From CALHVX01 sp039198065 (GTDB taxonomy: Bacteria > Pseudomonadota > Gammaproteobacteria > Pseudomonadales > Azotimanducaceae): a stretch of 64,000 nucleotides of DNA. Each line of letters begins with the position of its first letter. Within the stretch, counting starts at the first letter, position 1. The notes beneath the pieces were generated by a model. The model was not told the origin of the DNA. It made no database searches and worked only from the letters and a program-made list of their open reading frames with translations. The stretch lies in the NCBI GenBank assembly GCA_039198065.1, contig JBCCTU010000005.1, forward strand, positions 62,001 to 126,000, given 5' to 3'. The translations under genes were made by a program, and so were the position numbers. This document shows positions 8,791-17,803 of this stretch, piece by piece.

Positions 8791-9639
8791 GTGACAATGC
8801 TTCCTTTATCCAAAAGCATCGTGGAGCTTTCTACCAACGAGCTTCGCAGATATTCAGAAACCGCCCGCGACCTAGCTCTTCTCGGCGGCAGCGAGACTCT
8901 CAAATACTTCCGCGGACCTCTCGATGTAGAGACTAAGCCTGGCAAAGGTAAGTTCGATCCAGTCACTGCGGGCGACCGAGCGGCGGAGCGGGCCATTCGT
9001 GATGCCATTGCAGATCGATTCCCGGAACACGGGGTCTTGGGCGAAGAGTTCGGCTTAACCGCCGGTAATGGTCTCACCTGGGTAATCGACCCGATCGACG
9101 GCACGCGCGCGTTTATGTCCGGTTTGCTTCATTGGGGCGTTCTTGTCGGCCTTTTCGATGGGCAGCGCGCGGTTGCCGGAGCGCTCTGTCAACCGGTTAC
9201 CGGGGAAGTGTTTTGGGGCGATGGCAGCCAAGCCTGGTACCGCCGTGGAGAACGTGGGGCGGTGCAGGAGCTCTCCGTTCGGCGAGCGCCGGCGCTTGAG
9301 GAGGCCATTGGCGCGACGTCCTGGGTTGGCTACTTCGAGCACGAGCAACGCCGAGATGGTTTTACGCAGCTTGTGAATCGGCTACGTCTCATGCACCGGC
9401 AGGGCGACTGTTACCTCTATGGCCTGCTCGCCATGGGTCAACTCGACCTCGTACTTGATGGTGGACTCCAGCCCTACGACATCCTGCCGCTCATCCCGAT
9501 CATCGAAGGCGCCGGTGGTGTGGTGCTCGGTGCGCACGGGGAGCCTGCCCATGAGGGGGGCTTTGTCATTGCTGCGGCGTCGCGGGCCATGGCAGACACG
9601 GTGCGAGACCTGCTGGTCAGTGACGCTGCCTCACCGTAG
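8791..9639 (+). CDS. Inositol monophosphatase-family phosphatase (HisN-like)
   Basis: A Li-sensitive/Mg-dependent phosphatase of the IMPase superfamily. The metal-binding motifs are present: G-E-E (~85), D100-P-I-D103-G-T-R, and a C-terminal D in Q-P-Y-D-I-L-P-L followed by I-E-G-A-G-G. The wording is closest to histidinol-phosphatase HisN or inositol phosphatases; the substrate is not fixed by sequence. The start is GTG 8791 or ATG 8797, two codons later. The 170 bp before it (8623-8790) show no gene. It is separated by 27 bp from the LLM oxidoreductase downstream and probably cotranscribed. Its GC-richer codon use differs from the preceding run. Confidence 0.85.
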   Translation: MTMLPLSKSIVELSTNELRRYSETARDLALLGGSETLKYFRGPLDVETKPGKGKFDPVTAGDRAAERAIRDAIADRFPEHGVLGEEFGLTAGNGLTWVIDPIDGTRAFMSGLLHWGVLVGLFDGQRAVAGALCQPVTGEVFWGDGSQAWYRRGERGAVQELSVRRAPALEEAIGATSWVGYFEHEQRRDGFTQLVNRLRLMHRQGDCYLYGLLAMGQLDLVLDGGLQPYDILPLIPIIEGAGGVVLGAHGEPAHEGGFVIAAASRAMADTVRDLLVSDAASP

Positions 9640-9666
9640 TCTGCGGTCAGGTTAGAGGGGGCACTC

Positions 9667-10731
9667 ATGCAGTACGGTATTGCGCTGGCGACTACGACAG
9701 AATCCTGGCGGATCGCAAAACGCGCGGAACAGCTCGGATTCGACTACGTCTGGTTCTATGACACTCAGCTGTTGAATCCCGACGTCTTTGTCGCAATGAC
9801 CCAGGCTGCTATGCACACGGAACGCATTCAGCTTGCGACCGGGGTGCTGATCCCCTCAAATCGCATCGAGCCGGTCACGGCAAACGCGTTCGCCTCGCTG
9901 AACCAGATTGCGCCCGGGCGCATCCACTTCGGCGTGGGTACGGGCTACACGGGTCGTCGCACCATGGATCTTCGTGCGATACCCCTGGCCCAGATGCGTC
10001 GCTACGTACGGCGGGTGCAGAGTTTGCTTCGAGGGGAGCGCGCGAACGTTCGGCTCGAAGGAGAGTCCCGTCGGATTGGCTTTCTCGATCCGGAACTCGG
10101 TCTCATCAACACCACCGATCCGGTGCCGGTTCACACCTCTGCCCTCGGGCCGAAGGCGCGCCGCGTGGCGGCGGAGCTTGAAGGCGGTTGGATTAACTTT
10201 GGCGCCGATGAAGCTGGGGCCTTGAAAACGCTTACAGACATGCAGAACGCGTGGACGGAGGCCGACCATGAGCCTGAAAGCCTTTACTCGACGCTATTCG
10301 CTCTGGGCTGCATTCTAGAGCCGGGCGAAGGATTCGATTCGGATCGGGCCATGGCTCAGGCTGGTCCCTACGTATCAGTCTTCTTTCATAATCTGGTGGA
10401 AACCAGTGAACCGGGCTCCATGGAATCCGTGCTCGGTAAGGTCTTAAGCGATCAGCTGGAGTCCTATCGGGAGGTTTACCTGAGCTATCCCGAGGGCGAA
10501 CGGCATCTGTACAACCACCGTGGTCACCTCATGTACGTCCGCGAGGATGAACGGTTTCTGGTAACGCCGGAGCTCATTGAGTCGTTGACCTTCACTGGCG
10601 ACGCCGCGTCGTTGTCGGCTCGGCTCGCCGCTCTCGAGGCCGCTGGCTACAGCCAGTTCTGCATACAGCTCGTTGAAGGGCAGTTGGACGCGATCGAAGG
10701 CTGGGCTTCGCTGTTTAGTCTGTCGGGCTGA
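9667..10731 (+). CDS. LLM-class flavin-dependent oxidoreductase
   Basis: A 354-aa luciferase-like TIM barrel. The N-terminal pattern A-K-R-A-E-Q-L-G-F-D-Y-V-W-F-Y-D, the A-T-G-V-L-I-P-S-N-R strand and the later P-G-R-I-H-F-G-V-G-T-G-Y motif are typical of F420/FMN-dependent LLM enzymes of the MsnO8/mer type. The ATG has a strong purine-rich site (agaggggg) about 7 bases upstream. The substrate is unknown. It follows the IMPase-like gene closely. Confidence 0.85.
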   Translation: MQYGIALATTTESWRIAKRAEQLGFDYVWFYDTQLLNPDVFVAMTQAAMHTERIQLATGVLIPSNRIEPVTANAFASLNQIAPGRIHFGVGTGYTGRRTMDLRAIPLAQMRRYVRRVQSLLRGERANVRLEGESRRIGFLDPELGLINTTDPVPVHTSALGPKARRVAAELEGGWINFGADEAGALKTLTDMQNAWTEADHEPESLYSTLFALGCILEPGEGFDSDRAMAQAGPYVSVFFHNLVETSEPGSMESVLGKVLSDQLESYREVYLSYPEGERHLYNHRGHLMYVREDERFLVTPELIESLTFTGDAASLSARLAALEAAGYSQFCIQLVEGQLDAIEGWASLFSLSG

Positions 10732-10928
10732 GGTTGGCGGCGGGGAGTTTGGTCAGCAAATAAGCTTCCGCTGCCTCCCCTTCCACTTTTGCGTACTAGT
10801 GACGTTAGTAGTGACCTTTCCCTGATCTTTCCCGAGTAAAGGTACCCATTGCTTATCGGATCATTCCCATTGACCTTTCCCCTGCAGGGTGTCCTTGGCC
10901 GACGTCAAATCGGGGAACCAATGCAGGT

Positions 10929-11466
10929 TCATAACTCCGTCCTATAGAACGGCTTTGCAATTGCGAGGAACAACACATAGCTGATTGAAACGATGACCAC
11001 GGGAGTGGAAACGACAAGAAAGAACCAGTGACGTCGAATTGCTGATTCATATTCAACGGTGCTGCCGTTACTCCGAATCGCCAGCTTGTTTCCACCGAAG
11101 TGCGCGAGGTGGTAGTCGGAAAACTCAACGGGCAGGAAAACAAGCACGACGATTACCATTTTCATAGCGAACCATCCAGACGCTGGGCTCCACCCTCCAG
11201 TTACCATAAGTAACAACCCGGTAGTCAGCACGACGGGAAATGCGATGTGCTCCAGAATTGCGCCGTCATCGAATCGTTCCATAGCCCAGTTACGCAGCTG
11301 TGTTTTGTCAATGCTGCTTGGATCTGCATGCCACGCCTTTAAGAGTGGAACGACATAGTTACCGTACGCTACAGACGTGCTCCAGAACCACATACCCACA
11401 AAAAAACAAGTGCACAAACTTGATGTGCAGATAGTAGGGGCTCAACCATGCAGCGACTGCATCCAT
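10929..11466 (-). pseudogene. CopD-like four-helix membrane protein with a frameshift in an A7/T7 run
   Basis: Read leftward, an ATG at 11466 opens a frame beginning M-D-A-V-A-A-W-L-S-P-Y-Y-L-H-I-K, then F-V-H-L-F-F, a typical first helix with His for this heme/copper-type membrane family. The frame is lost in a run of seven T (plus-strand A at 11400-11406). In the other frame the protein continues at once with V-G-M-W-F-W-S-T-S-V-A-Y-G to the stop at 10929. Removing one T gives a continuous ~178-aa protein with about four helices and His in helices 1, 2 and 3. Without repair the downstream part could start only at a poor TTG at 11417. Either a true mutation, a slippage site, or a sequencing error. 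It is divergent from the MarR gene. Confidence 0.65.
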
Positions 11467-11496
11467 CTACTTTACTCAGCGCGAGTTGATATTTAA

Positions 11497-11509
11497 TACG
11501 ATTATCGTA
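11497..11509. promoter_or_regulatory. Perfect 13-bp palindrome, candidate MarR operator
   Basis: TACGAT-T-ATCGTA is a perfect inverted repeat lying 30 bp before the MarR start and 31 bp before the start of the divergent CopD-like gene. Position and symmetry fit an operator that controls both directions, as is usual for MarR proteins. No binding data can be inferred beyond this. Confidence 0.5.
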
Positions 11510-11539
11510 CAGTTTGCATCGTGAATTGGAAGGATTCCG

Positions 11540-11968
11540 GTGGTAAGTCACGACGAAGAAGTCAAGAGCCTCATGCTCGATTTGCTGGAAGGGTTCATCT
11601 GGTTTGATCAACAGCTTCAAGCTCACCTTGACTCTGAAGGTATGCCTACGGTGAATCGGACCGAGTCCATGATCATGTTGTTGGCGGGAAGCGGCGTTCG
11701 TCGCCCCACGGAGCTTGCAAAGAAATTAGGCTTGGCACGGCAGACGATAAACTCGTCGCTTCGTGCTCTTGAAACCAAGAAGCTCATCCGGCTTGTGGTA
11801 GATCCGGAGGATCGAAGGTGCAAATACATCGAACCGGCAGCAAGCGGCAAAAAGATGTATGCAGTTGCACAAGAGGGGCTGCAGCTTTCTGAGCGTACGC
11901 TTCAGAGCCGTATTGGAGTGCGCCGCTTTGAGGCGTTAGCAACTTCACTCGCAGCTACGTGGCGTTAA
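11540..11968 (+). CDS. MarR-family transcriptional regulator
   Basis: A 142-aa winged-helix regulator. The HTH is at ~55-80 (R-R-P-T-E-L-A-K-K-L-G-L-A-R-Q-T-I-N) and the wing carries V-D-P-E-D-R-R-C, the MarR signature D-x-R-D/R. The GTG start has a ggaagg ribosome site about seven bases upstream. It precedes the CMD and VOC genes in the same direction (85-bp gap) and is divergent from the CopD-like gene, so it probably senses a phenolic or other small-molecule substrate of these enzymes. Confidence 0.88.
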   Translation: MVSHDEEVKSLMLDLLEGFIWFDQQLQAHLDSEGMPTVNRTESMIMLLAGSGVRRPTELAKKLGLARQTINSSLRALETKKLIRLVVDPEDRRCKYIEPAASGKKMYAVAQEGLQLSERTLQSRIGVRRFEALATSLAATWR

Positions 11969-12052
11969 TGCGATGCGATCGATCTACTGTGCTTGCATCG
12001 CTCGAGCTACAGCCTAACTCTGTAAGTACCTTAGAGAAGGAGCAGTTGAAAA

Positions 12053-12691
12053 ATGCCGAGGTTAAAACAAGCCGGGCGGGGTGAAGGCAGCGACACGGCG
12101 GATCAAATATTTCAGATGTTGTTTGGCGATCGCGATCCCATCAAGGAACCTGGCACAGCTACCGGCACACCCGGAAATTGGTGGACCGTATTCAACCTGG
12201 TCCCGGATGCATTTGATCACACCACCGCCGGATTTCAGTTCTATCGATCCCCGAATCGGAAAATTGATCCGCAGTTGCGCGAACTTGGTCAGATCCGTGC
12301 AGGTTATGTCGTCGGATCACAGTTCGTTTTTTCACAGCACTGCAAGGCATGTCGTGATGTTGGATTAACTGAAGAACAGATCCAGGCCATTCCTAGCTGG
12401 CAAGTCGCTGAGTGCTTTGACAGATTGCAACGCGCAGTGCTCGCCTATACAGATGCCCTTGTTCTACAACACGGACGAGTAGCCGACAGCACGTTTGCGT
12501 CGTTGCAAGAAGATCTATCAGATGAGGAAATCCTTGAGTTAACGTACATCACATGCACTTACATGATGCATGCGGTAATGAGTCGAGCACTACGACTTGA
12601 GTACGATGATAAGGACGATCCAGTTGTGGAGATTGCAGCACCCACAGGTGCTGAACAAGACGTTATGTCGATGGTTGACGTGAAGGAGTAA
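12053..12691 (+). CDS. Carboxymuconolactone decarboxylase/AhpD-fold protein
   Basis: A 212-aa AhpD-like helical protein. The core is R-A-G-Y-V-V-G-S-Q-F-V-F-S-Q-H-C-K-A-C, in which the His and Cys align with the active-site region of CMD/AhpD proteins, followed by G-L-T-E-E-Q-I. The family includes decarboxylases and alkylhydroperoxidases; the order of residues here is closer to the gamma-carboxymuconolactone decarboxylase side but lacks an exact C-x-x-C. The ATG has aggag upstream. It lies 3 bp before the VOC gene, so the two form a pair. Confidence 0.8.
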   Translation: MPRLKQAGRGEGSDTADQIFQMLFGDRDPIKEPGTATGTPGNWWTVFNLVPDAFDHTTAGFQFYRSPNRKIDPQLRELGQIRAGYVVGSQFVFSQHCKACRDVGLTEEQIQAIPSWQVAECFDRLQRAVLAYTDALVLQHGRVADSTFASLQEDLSDEEILELTYITCTYMMHAVMSRALRLEYDDKDDPVVEIAAPTGAEQDVMSMVDVKE

Positions 12692-12694
12692 TCG

Positions 12695-13225
12695 ATGAGT
12701 TATCACCATCTTGCGCTCGCCGCAGAGAGTATGTCTGAGATGCATGCGTTCTATGAGAACGTAATGGGTTTTGAGTTGGTCAAGGTAGAGATTGCCCCCA
12801 TCATGGAAGGCGGTTGGGGCAAACACTTTTTCTACCGAATGGGTGGCGATGACTCAAAGTTCATTGCATTTTGGGAACTGCACGACACGCCAAGTCAAGA
12901 ATCGCATCAGTACGACTTGAATAAGGCTGCGAATCTGCCCGCTGGCACCAATCACATTTCGTTTACCGCTAGCTCGCACGAAGAACTGATGGCCTGGAAA
13001 GACAGGTGGAACGCTGCTGGATTGGACGCTCTGGAGATTGATCACAATTGGTGCCATTCGATTTACACCAAAGATCCGAACGGCAACATGGTTGAGTTTT
13101 GCGTAACTACGGGAAGCTTTACGAAAGCGGATCGCGACGCTGCTCTGGCTGCACTGGATGAACCAGAGTTTAAGCCAAGCCCGGCACCGGCTAAGTTCCA
13201 AATGTGGCCAGCAGCTGGGTTGTAG
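12695..13225 (+). CDS. VOC-family (glyoxalase/extradiol dioxygenase-like) metalloenzyme
   Basis: A 176-aa vicinal-oxygen-chelate protein with two beta-alpha-beta-beta-beta modules. Candidate metal ligands are His4 or His5 in Y-H-H-L-A-L, a His in N-H-I-S-F near 87, and Glu in N-M-V-E-F near 132. All three usual ligand positions are filled, so it is likely catalytic (ring cleavage, isomerase or lyase). It is coupled to the CMD gene 3 bp upstream and presumably works on the same compound. Confidence 0.82.
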   Translation: MSYHHLALAAESMSEMHAFYENVMGFELVKVEIAPIMEGGWGKHFFYRMGGDDSKFIAFWELHDTPSQESHQYDLNKAANLPAGTNHISFTASSHEELMAWKDRWNAAGLDALEIDHNWCHSIYTKDPNGNMVEFCVTTGSFTKADRDAALAALDEPEFKPSPAPAKFQMWPAAGL

Positions 13226-13621
13226 CCCTGCATTAGGTAGTTGGTGCGTGCGGCCTATATCGGCGACGTGTCCAGGTATAATCGTTATCACCGGCGAGCA
13301 CTCATCCGGTCAGCGAACCTAGAACACGCGCGAGTTCTGATGGTCTGGTTCTGACCAAAGGCACACTTTCACCGTAAATGCGGCAGCCTAGGCTTCTCAC
13401 TCAACGCACTCAGATATCCGCTGTATCGTTGGTGTTCGATCCGTTTTTGCGCAACGCGGAAGCGTCCTCTTGCCATGGTTTTTGAGATGAGGGCACGCAA
13501 TCCGAGTTCAGATCATGTCGTGGCGCTTGGTGTTTTGTAGAGAGTCCCGTTTCGCTTCCATACCTTTCGGGTTAGCCACGGAAGGAAGATAAAATTCCGC
13601 GAACATGCAAAGAAGTGAAGA
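13226..13621. other. Intergenic region without a recognised gene
   Basis: This 396-bp stretch between the VOC gene and LrgA holds no convincing reading frame, tRNA-like cloverleaf or strong hairpin that I can see. The last ~60 bp are A-rich and presumably carry the lrgAB promoter. Confidence 0.5.
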
Positions 13622-14059
13622 GTGAGATCACCACAAAGCGCGACCAGTAAGGCAGATGAAGTAGCGAATACCGCCGATGACGGATACCGATTCGTTCGTG
13701 GGTTAGCAGCGCTCTTGGCGTTTCAAATCGCTGGGGAGCTGATGACAGTTGTCTTCGACTTGCCTGTCCCCGGCCCTTTGTTGGGTATGGTCTTTCTATT
13801 TTCTGGCCTCGTGCTGTATGGCCGTGGGAGAGCTGTCGATCCGGGGGGTTCAGTTGAGTTTGCGTCACTTGGCCTGTTGAAGATATTCCCGCTTTTGTTT
13901 GTACCTGCGGGCGTCGGGGTGATGTTGCACGGTGCGTTACTCGCCCGTGAATGGCTCGTACTAATCGCCGTCCTGGTGGTCAGCACGTTGTTTTCCATGG
14001 CGGTTACGGCGCTCGTTGCAGAGAGAGCGTTCGCTTCCACTGAAGACACGGGCCGCTGA
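13622..14059 (+). CDS. lrgA: CidA/LrgA-family holin-like membrane protein
   Basis: A 145-aa protein with about four TM helices. The core P-V-P-G-P-L-L-G-M and the later F-V-P-A-G-V-G-V are the CidA/LrgA signature. In other bacteria LrgAB-type pairs affect autolysis and import or export of pyruvate-like metabolites. The start is GTG 13622 after an A/G-rich stretch. It is followed two bases after its stop by lrgB. Confidence 0.88.
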   Translation: MRSPQSATSKADEVANTADDGYRFVRGLAALLAFQIAGELMTVVFDLPVPGPLLGMVFLFSGLVLYGRGRAVDPGGSVEFASLGLLKIFPLLFVPAGVGVMLHGALLAREWLVLIAVLVVSTLFSMAVTALVAERAFASTEDTGR

Positions 14060-14061
14060 CT

Positions 14062-14784
14062 GTGGATGCGTTGAAAACCCTGTGGGTTTACCTGTCGGCA
14101 TCGCCGTTATTGATGCTAGCGGGAACCTTAGGTGCGTATGTGTTGGCGAGTACGGTCTTTCTTCGGTTGCAAAACCCGCCACTACTGAACCCGATTCTAG
14201 TGAGCGTCGTGCTTCTTGTGGGCCTCTTACGGCTGACCGGGACGGAGTTTGAAGCCTACTTTGAGGGTGCTCAGTTCATCCATTTCTTGCTGGGTCCAGC
14301 AACCGTTGCGCTCGCATTTCCGCTGTACCGTCAGCTGTATCTGCTTAGACGCTACTGGCTGGGCATTCTAGGCGTCATAGCGCTAGGTACCTGCGTGGGT
14401 ACGCTGAGTGCCATTGGCATCACCTATATCCTGTCTTCTTCGATGGAGTTGCTGCTTTCGGTTGCCCCAAAGTCAGTCACCACTCCGGTGGCCATGGGCA
14501 TCTCGGAAAAGATCGGCGGCATACCATCTTTGACGGGTTCGGCGGTGGTTTTGACGGGAATCGTCGGGGCGGCAGTCGGACCCAGTTTGTTCAGGTGGTG
14601 CAGAGTGACAAGCCCCATTGCTAAAGGTCTAGCGATGGGGACGACTGCTCACGGCATCGGTACAGCGCGCTTAATGGAAGACGACGTTCAGTCCGGGGCG
14701 TTTTCCGGATTGGCAATGGCTATATCTGCCGTGCTTTTGGCGTTCCTCTTGCCGACCGTATTGGCTGTGCTTGAGTTGACGTAG
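14062..14784 (+). CDS. lrgB: CidB/LrgB-family membrane protein
   Basis: A 240-aa membrane protein with the LrgB hallmark S-V-T-T-P-V-A-M-G-I-S and the late G-T-T-A-H-G-I-G-T-A segment. It is the partner of LrgA and immediately follows it. The start is GTG 14062. Confidence 0.9.
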   Translation: MDALKTLWVYLSASPLLMLAGTLGAYVLASTVFLRLQNPPLLNPILVSVVLLVGLLRLTGTEFEAYFEGAQFIHFLLGPATVALAFPLYRQLYLLRRYWLGILGVIALGTCVGTLSAIGITYILSSSMELLLSVAPKSVTTPVAMGISEKIGGIPSLTGSAVVLTGIVGAAVGPSLFRWCRVTSPIAKGLAMGTTAHGIGTARLMEDDVQSGAFSGLAMAISAVLLAFLLPTVLAVLELT

Positions 14785-14880
14785 CGCTTCTGGGCAACAG
14801 AAATCGGCCGACTGTCACCTCAAGGGTTCCTCAAAGACGGTTCCAGGTGCCAATGCCGGTTTAAAGTTGACCCCTTAGTT

Positions 14881-14896
14881 AGGAGCAGGGGCTCCT
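14881..14896. terminator. Small GC-rich hairpin at the convergent junction
   Basis: AGGAGC-AGGG-GCTCCT forms a perfect six-pair stem just at the end of the cupin gene and ~100 bp after LrgB. No U-run follows on either strand, so it is at best a weak or Rho-assisted terminator. Confidence 0.3.
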
Positions 14897-15291
14897 CAGT
14901 CATCCATCGGCGGTATGGGCTCTGTGGACGTTTTGGTCGGCTGCGGTGTTACCCCCAAGACGTCCACTGGCCCAAAGGTCTCGAACCGGTGCCATGTGTG
15001 CGCAGGAACAACGATGAGCTGTCCCGCAGAGAGCGAGTTGCGTGATTCACCCTGTTCGCTGAAGAGAATCAAGTCTGTCCGCCCTTCGACAATAAGCACC
15101 AACTCGTCGCCCGGGTGCTGTTCCCAGGGGGAGTAACCGGAAAAGCTGGAGGCGAATAAACCGCCGTCGCTAAATTCGCTGAGCATTTGAAACACTACCG
15201 TCAAACGTTCGGCGTTGGGGTCCGCTACGTCACCGTCCCGGCTGCGCAGCATCAGGAAGGTTCTGGCGATGTCGACGGGCGTTGCTTTCAT
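14896..15291 (-). CDS. Small cupin-domain protein
   Basis: A 131-aa single-domain cupin. Motif 1 is partly conserved (H-P-G-D-E-L-V-L-I-V-E-G) and motif 2 is P-A-H-T-W-H-R-F, so a metal site with two His in motif 2 and one in motif 1 is plausible. ATG 15291 (M-K-A-T-P-V-D) is preferred to the longer open frame upstream, which adds an arginine-rich non-conserved stretch. The function is unassigned. Confidence 0.7.
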   Translation of the reverse strand: MKATPVDIARTFLMLRSRDGDVADPNAERLTVVFQMLSEFSDGGLFASSFSGYSPWEQHPGDELVLIVEGRTDLILFSEQGESRNSLSAGQLIVVPAHTWHRFETFGPVDVLGVTPQPTKTSTEPIPPMDD

Positions 15292-15534
15292 AGTGCGTGC
15301 CTCGGTGGCTGTTTTATGCCTTACGATCACACCTAACCGGGCGGTCTGTCGATACGGAGAGGGTCGGTCGGTTGCTGCCCGATGCATTGATGGCGCCACG
15401 GCGCATGCGCTGTTGCGCTCAAACTGTGGCGGGCTGACCGGACGAGCGCCAGCCGGTGTCGCGAGCTCGTCGATGACTTCCGCTGGCCAGAGCCGCCATC
15501 GCGACCTTCTGTCAGCGGACGTTGGAGATTCGCA

Positions 15535-15867
15535 CTACGCGGCTCGGTTTTCCGTGTCTAACGCGTGCGCTACGGGTTTTAACCAGCTTGGGCGATAAGT
15601 CAATGTCATTGCTGTCGCGACGGCGGCGCAGGCGAACAACAGTGGCCAGACTAGGGCCGCAAAGCTGACGCCGTCACGTACCGCACAGGGAACAAGCGCG
15701 CCGCACACCAACAGCCAACCCGTCGCTGCAGTTTTTGGTGGGCTCGCAGCCCGGTTGTTTAATACGTCGCGCCAGTTTCGTTTTTGGCTGAGTGCGAGCA
15801 GGATGCAGCCCGCTGTGCAGAGGCCCAATGCGCCAATCAGTAGACAGATGCTTAAGGCACTACTCAC
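15535..15867 (-). CDS. DUF3325-family membrane protein
   Basis: A 110-aa protein with three to four helices and the G-W-L-L-V-C-G-A-L-V-P-C block of DUF3325. In many proteobacteria DUF3325 follows a PepSY reductase-like protein and a DUF3649 protein downstream of a siderophore receptor, where the set is thought to help iron release in the inner membrane. Here its start overlaps the PepSY gene by 4 bp. Confidence 0.8.
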   Translation of the reverse strand: MSSALSICLLIGALGLCTAGCILLALSQKRNWRDVLNNRAASPPKTAATGWLLVCGALVPCAVRDGVSFAALVWPLLFACAAVATAMTLTYRPSWLKPVAHALDTENRAA

Positions 15868-17474
15868 TCTGCCGGCCGGAGCTCTGGTGCCATTGGTCCC
15901 ATCACCATGCGATCAGCGGCTGATGACGGGTCCTTTTTCGTGAGTCCACGGGCGGCTAGCCATGCGATGCCAGCGCCAACTAACAGAACGCCGTCCATAC
16001 TCCATATCTGGGTCAAGCCTGCTTCGTAGGCCGCGATGGGATGATCGCCGGTAGTCATCCAATTGAGTGCCACTGCTGCGGAGGTGGCGATGGAAATCAT
16101 TAGGCACTGCTCTCGCCAGGCGGTAGTTCCGCGAGCGGCCGCGTGGGCGTAGGACGCAAGCCACACCAGGTAGAAAAACAGAACTTCGAAGTTTGCACGA
16201 CCTAACCCGAAGCCCGCCGACTCCGTTGGAATTAATCGGTTGGCTAAGAGATACGCCGTGCTCGCGAGAATAATCCCCGTAATAGAGCCAACTGCCAGGC
16301 CCCGAACAACGCGGACGCTGCGTGGTTCAATTTTCCCCTTGCGGATGCGGGACTGCATCCAGAAGACGAGGCCCGAGGCGATCATCAGGCTGCCCAATAA
16401 GCCGCCGCTGAAGTAAAGCCATCTAAGAACCCAGCTGTCGAACTGGATGAAGTGCGCTCCGGCAAGCCATGCGTAAGTGCGCTTTGCTGGGCCGGCGCTG
16501 GTATTGCTCAAGATGGTTCCGTCCCGAGCGGATATTGCCGTGAGGTGCTTATTCATAGATACAGCGCGCGAGGGAAAGACCTCCCGCACCATGAGATAAG
16601 CGTTCGCGTCGTTTGCAAGCTCGAGCCCGACGGAGTCCGCGCGCGGCGCGGCGGTTGGGGCACTGGATGCCCACAGCGTCTCGACTCTTTCAATCAGCTC
16701 ATCGATATCGAGCGCCTTGGTCATCGGGGCTCCGGCGGGTTCGACGGCGGGTATTGCGAACACCTGTGAGACGCGCGCGGCGTTGTCTCCATCGAACACG
16801 ACATTAGCGGACCAGGGCAGATAGATTTGAAAAAAGATCATGAGCCCCGTTAGGGGAAACAGGATATGCAGTGGAAGAGCGACCAGGCTCGACAGGTTGT
16901 GTAAATCGAGCGTTGAACGTCGGAGTGATTTGTTGGGTCGGAAAGTAAAGAAGTCTTTCACGATCTTGCGATGGATAAAGATTCCGGAAACCAACAACAC
17001 CAACATCGCCATAGCGGAAAAACCAACGATCCAGTAGCCGATGCCGGCAGGAATGTGCAGGCTGTAGTGAAACGGATAAAAGAAGCCGGTGCCGGCGTGG
17101 CTCTCCGTTACGTCAACGAGCTCACCGGTAGCAGGGTCCGCTTGCCCTCTGATGAACTCGCCGTCTTCTGTCTGGTAGAACGTAAAGGCGAGCGGCTCGC
17201 GTTCCGAAGGCGCACGCACGAACAGGCGCGTAGCGCCCTTCGCAGCCCCGGCCTGAAGTTGCTCGAACACCGCGCCGTAGGAGAAGGGCTGAGGCGGTTC
17301 CGTTACGCGCAGCTCGGGCTTCATCCATTGGTCGATCTCACGATCGAATACCGCCAGCGACCCCATCCAGAAGATCATGAATAAAAAGCACGATGTGGCA
17401 ATGCCGGCCCAGGTGTGGAGCCAGCCCATGGCGGCGCGGAAGTCTTCGGAGACCTGTAGTTTGTACGTGGACAT
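15864..17474 (-). CDS. PepSY-associated TM protein (siderophore-iron reductase type)
   Basis: A 536-aa inner-membrane protein. An N-terminal helix with W-L-H-T-W-A-G begins the PepSY_TM fold; a periplasmic domain (~45-150) follows. The second helix pair has H-Y-S-L-H and later L-D-L-H-N-L-S-S-L with conserved His for heme, then a second extracytoplasmic region and a C-terminal helical block of about six segments. ATG 17474 is chosen because it overlaps the DUF3649 stop and gives the canonical N-terminus. Family members include the ferric-siderophore reductases such as FoxB/FpvG-like proteins. Confidence 0.85.
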   Translation of the reverse strand: MSTYKLQVSEDFRAAMGWLHTWAGIATSCFLFMIFWMGSLAVFDREIDQWMKPELRVTEPPQPFSYGAVFEQLQAGAAKGATRLFVRAPSEREPLAFTFYQTEDGEFIRGQADPATGELVDVTESHAGTGFFYPFHYSLHIPAGIGYWIVGFSAMAMLVLLVSGIFIHRKIVKDFFTFRPNKSLRRSTLDLHNLSSLVALPLHILFPLTGLMIFFQIYLPWSANVVFDGDNAARVSQVFAIPAVEPAGAPMTKALDIDELIERVETLWASSAPTAAPRADSVGLELANDANAYLMVREVFPSRAVSMNKHLTAISARDGTILSNTSAGPAKRTYAWLAGAHFIQFDSWVLRWLYFSGGLLGSLMIASGLVFWMQSRIRKGKIEPRSVRVVRGLAVGSITGIILASTAYLLANRLIPTESAGFGLGRANFEVLFFYLVWLASYAHAAARGTTAWREQCLMISIATSAAVALNWMTTGDHPIAAYEAGLTQIWSMDGVLLVGAGIAWLAARGLTKKDPSSAADRMVMGPMAPELRPAE

Positions 17475-17803
17475 CAAACGAGCATCCCAGCGAGGCGCGG
17501 TGCGCCCGTGATCATGGCGAATGAGCTGAGAAGAACAGCGAGGGTCGCGCGTCCCGGGTGAGGCGTGGCCGCCACCCAAACCACCACGACCGTAAAGATG
17601 AGGAAGCTAGTAAGTACGCTCCACCACATCGCTTCCACACGACCGACACCTAGGAGCGCGAGCGACACCGCGAACAGGGCAAAGAAACCAACTGTGAACG
17701 CGTACCCACCAAAAGTGGCGACCAGCACACGGAACCACCGACTTGTGACCGCCGTGTAAATCAGCTCTTGAACGGCCCCAGCATGTCTTGAAAAGCGTTG
17801 CAT
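17474..17803 (-). CDS. DUF3649-family membrane protein
   Basis: A 109-aa three-helix protein with the family pattern S-R-W-F-R-V-L-V-A-T-F-G-G-Y and a P-H-P-G motif. It is the first gene of a three-gene operon with the PepSY and DUF3325 genes, all overlapping by 1-4 bp. No siderophore receptor is adjacent. Confidence 0.82.
   Translation of the reverse strand: MQRFSRHAGAVQELIYTAVTSRWFRVLVATFGGYAFTVGFFALFAVSLALLGVGRVEAMWWSVLTSFLIFTVVVVWVAATPHPGRATLAVLLSSFAMITGAPRLAGMLV

Noticed and set aside
8643..9104. Antisense frame over the start of the IMPase-like gene
   Set aside because: Low-complexity Ser/Arg-rich translation and full overlap with a well-supported gene.
10812..10881. Two copies of TGACCTTTCCC 59 bp apart after the LLM gene
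   Set aside because: Too short and only two copies; no array or gene-related role visible.
14860..14877. Sequence gtttaaagttgacccctta resembling an IS21-type terminal repeat
   Set aside because: Only a short match from memory; no partner end or transposase fragment nearby.
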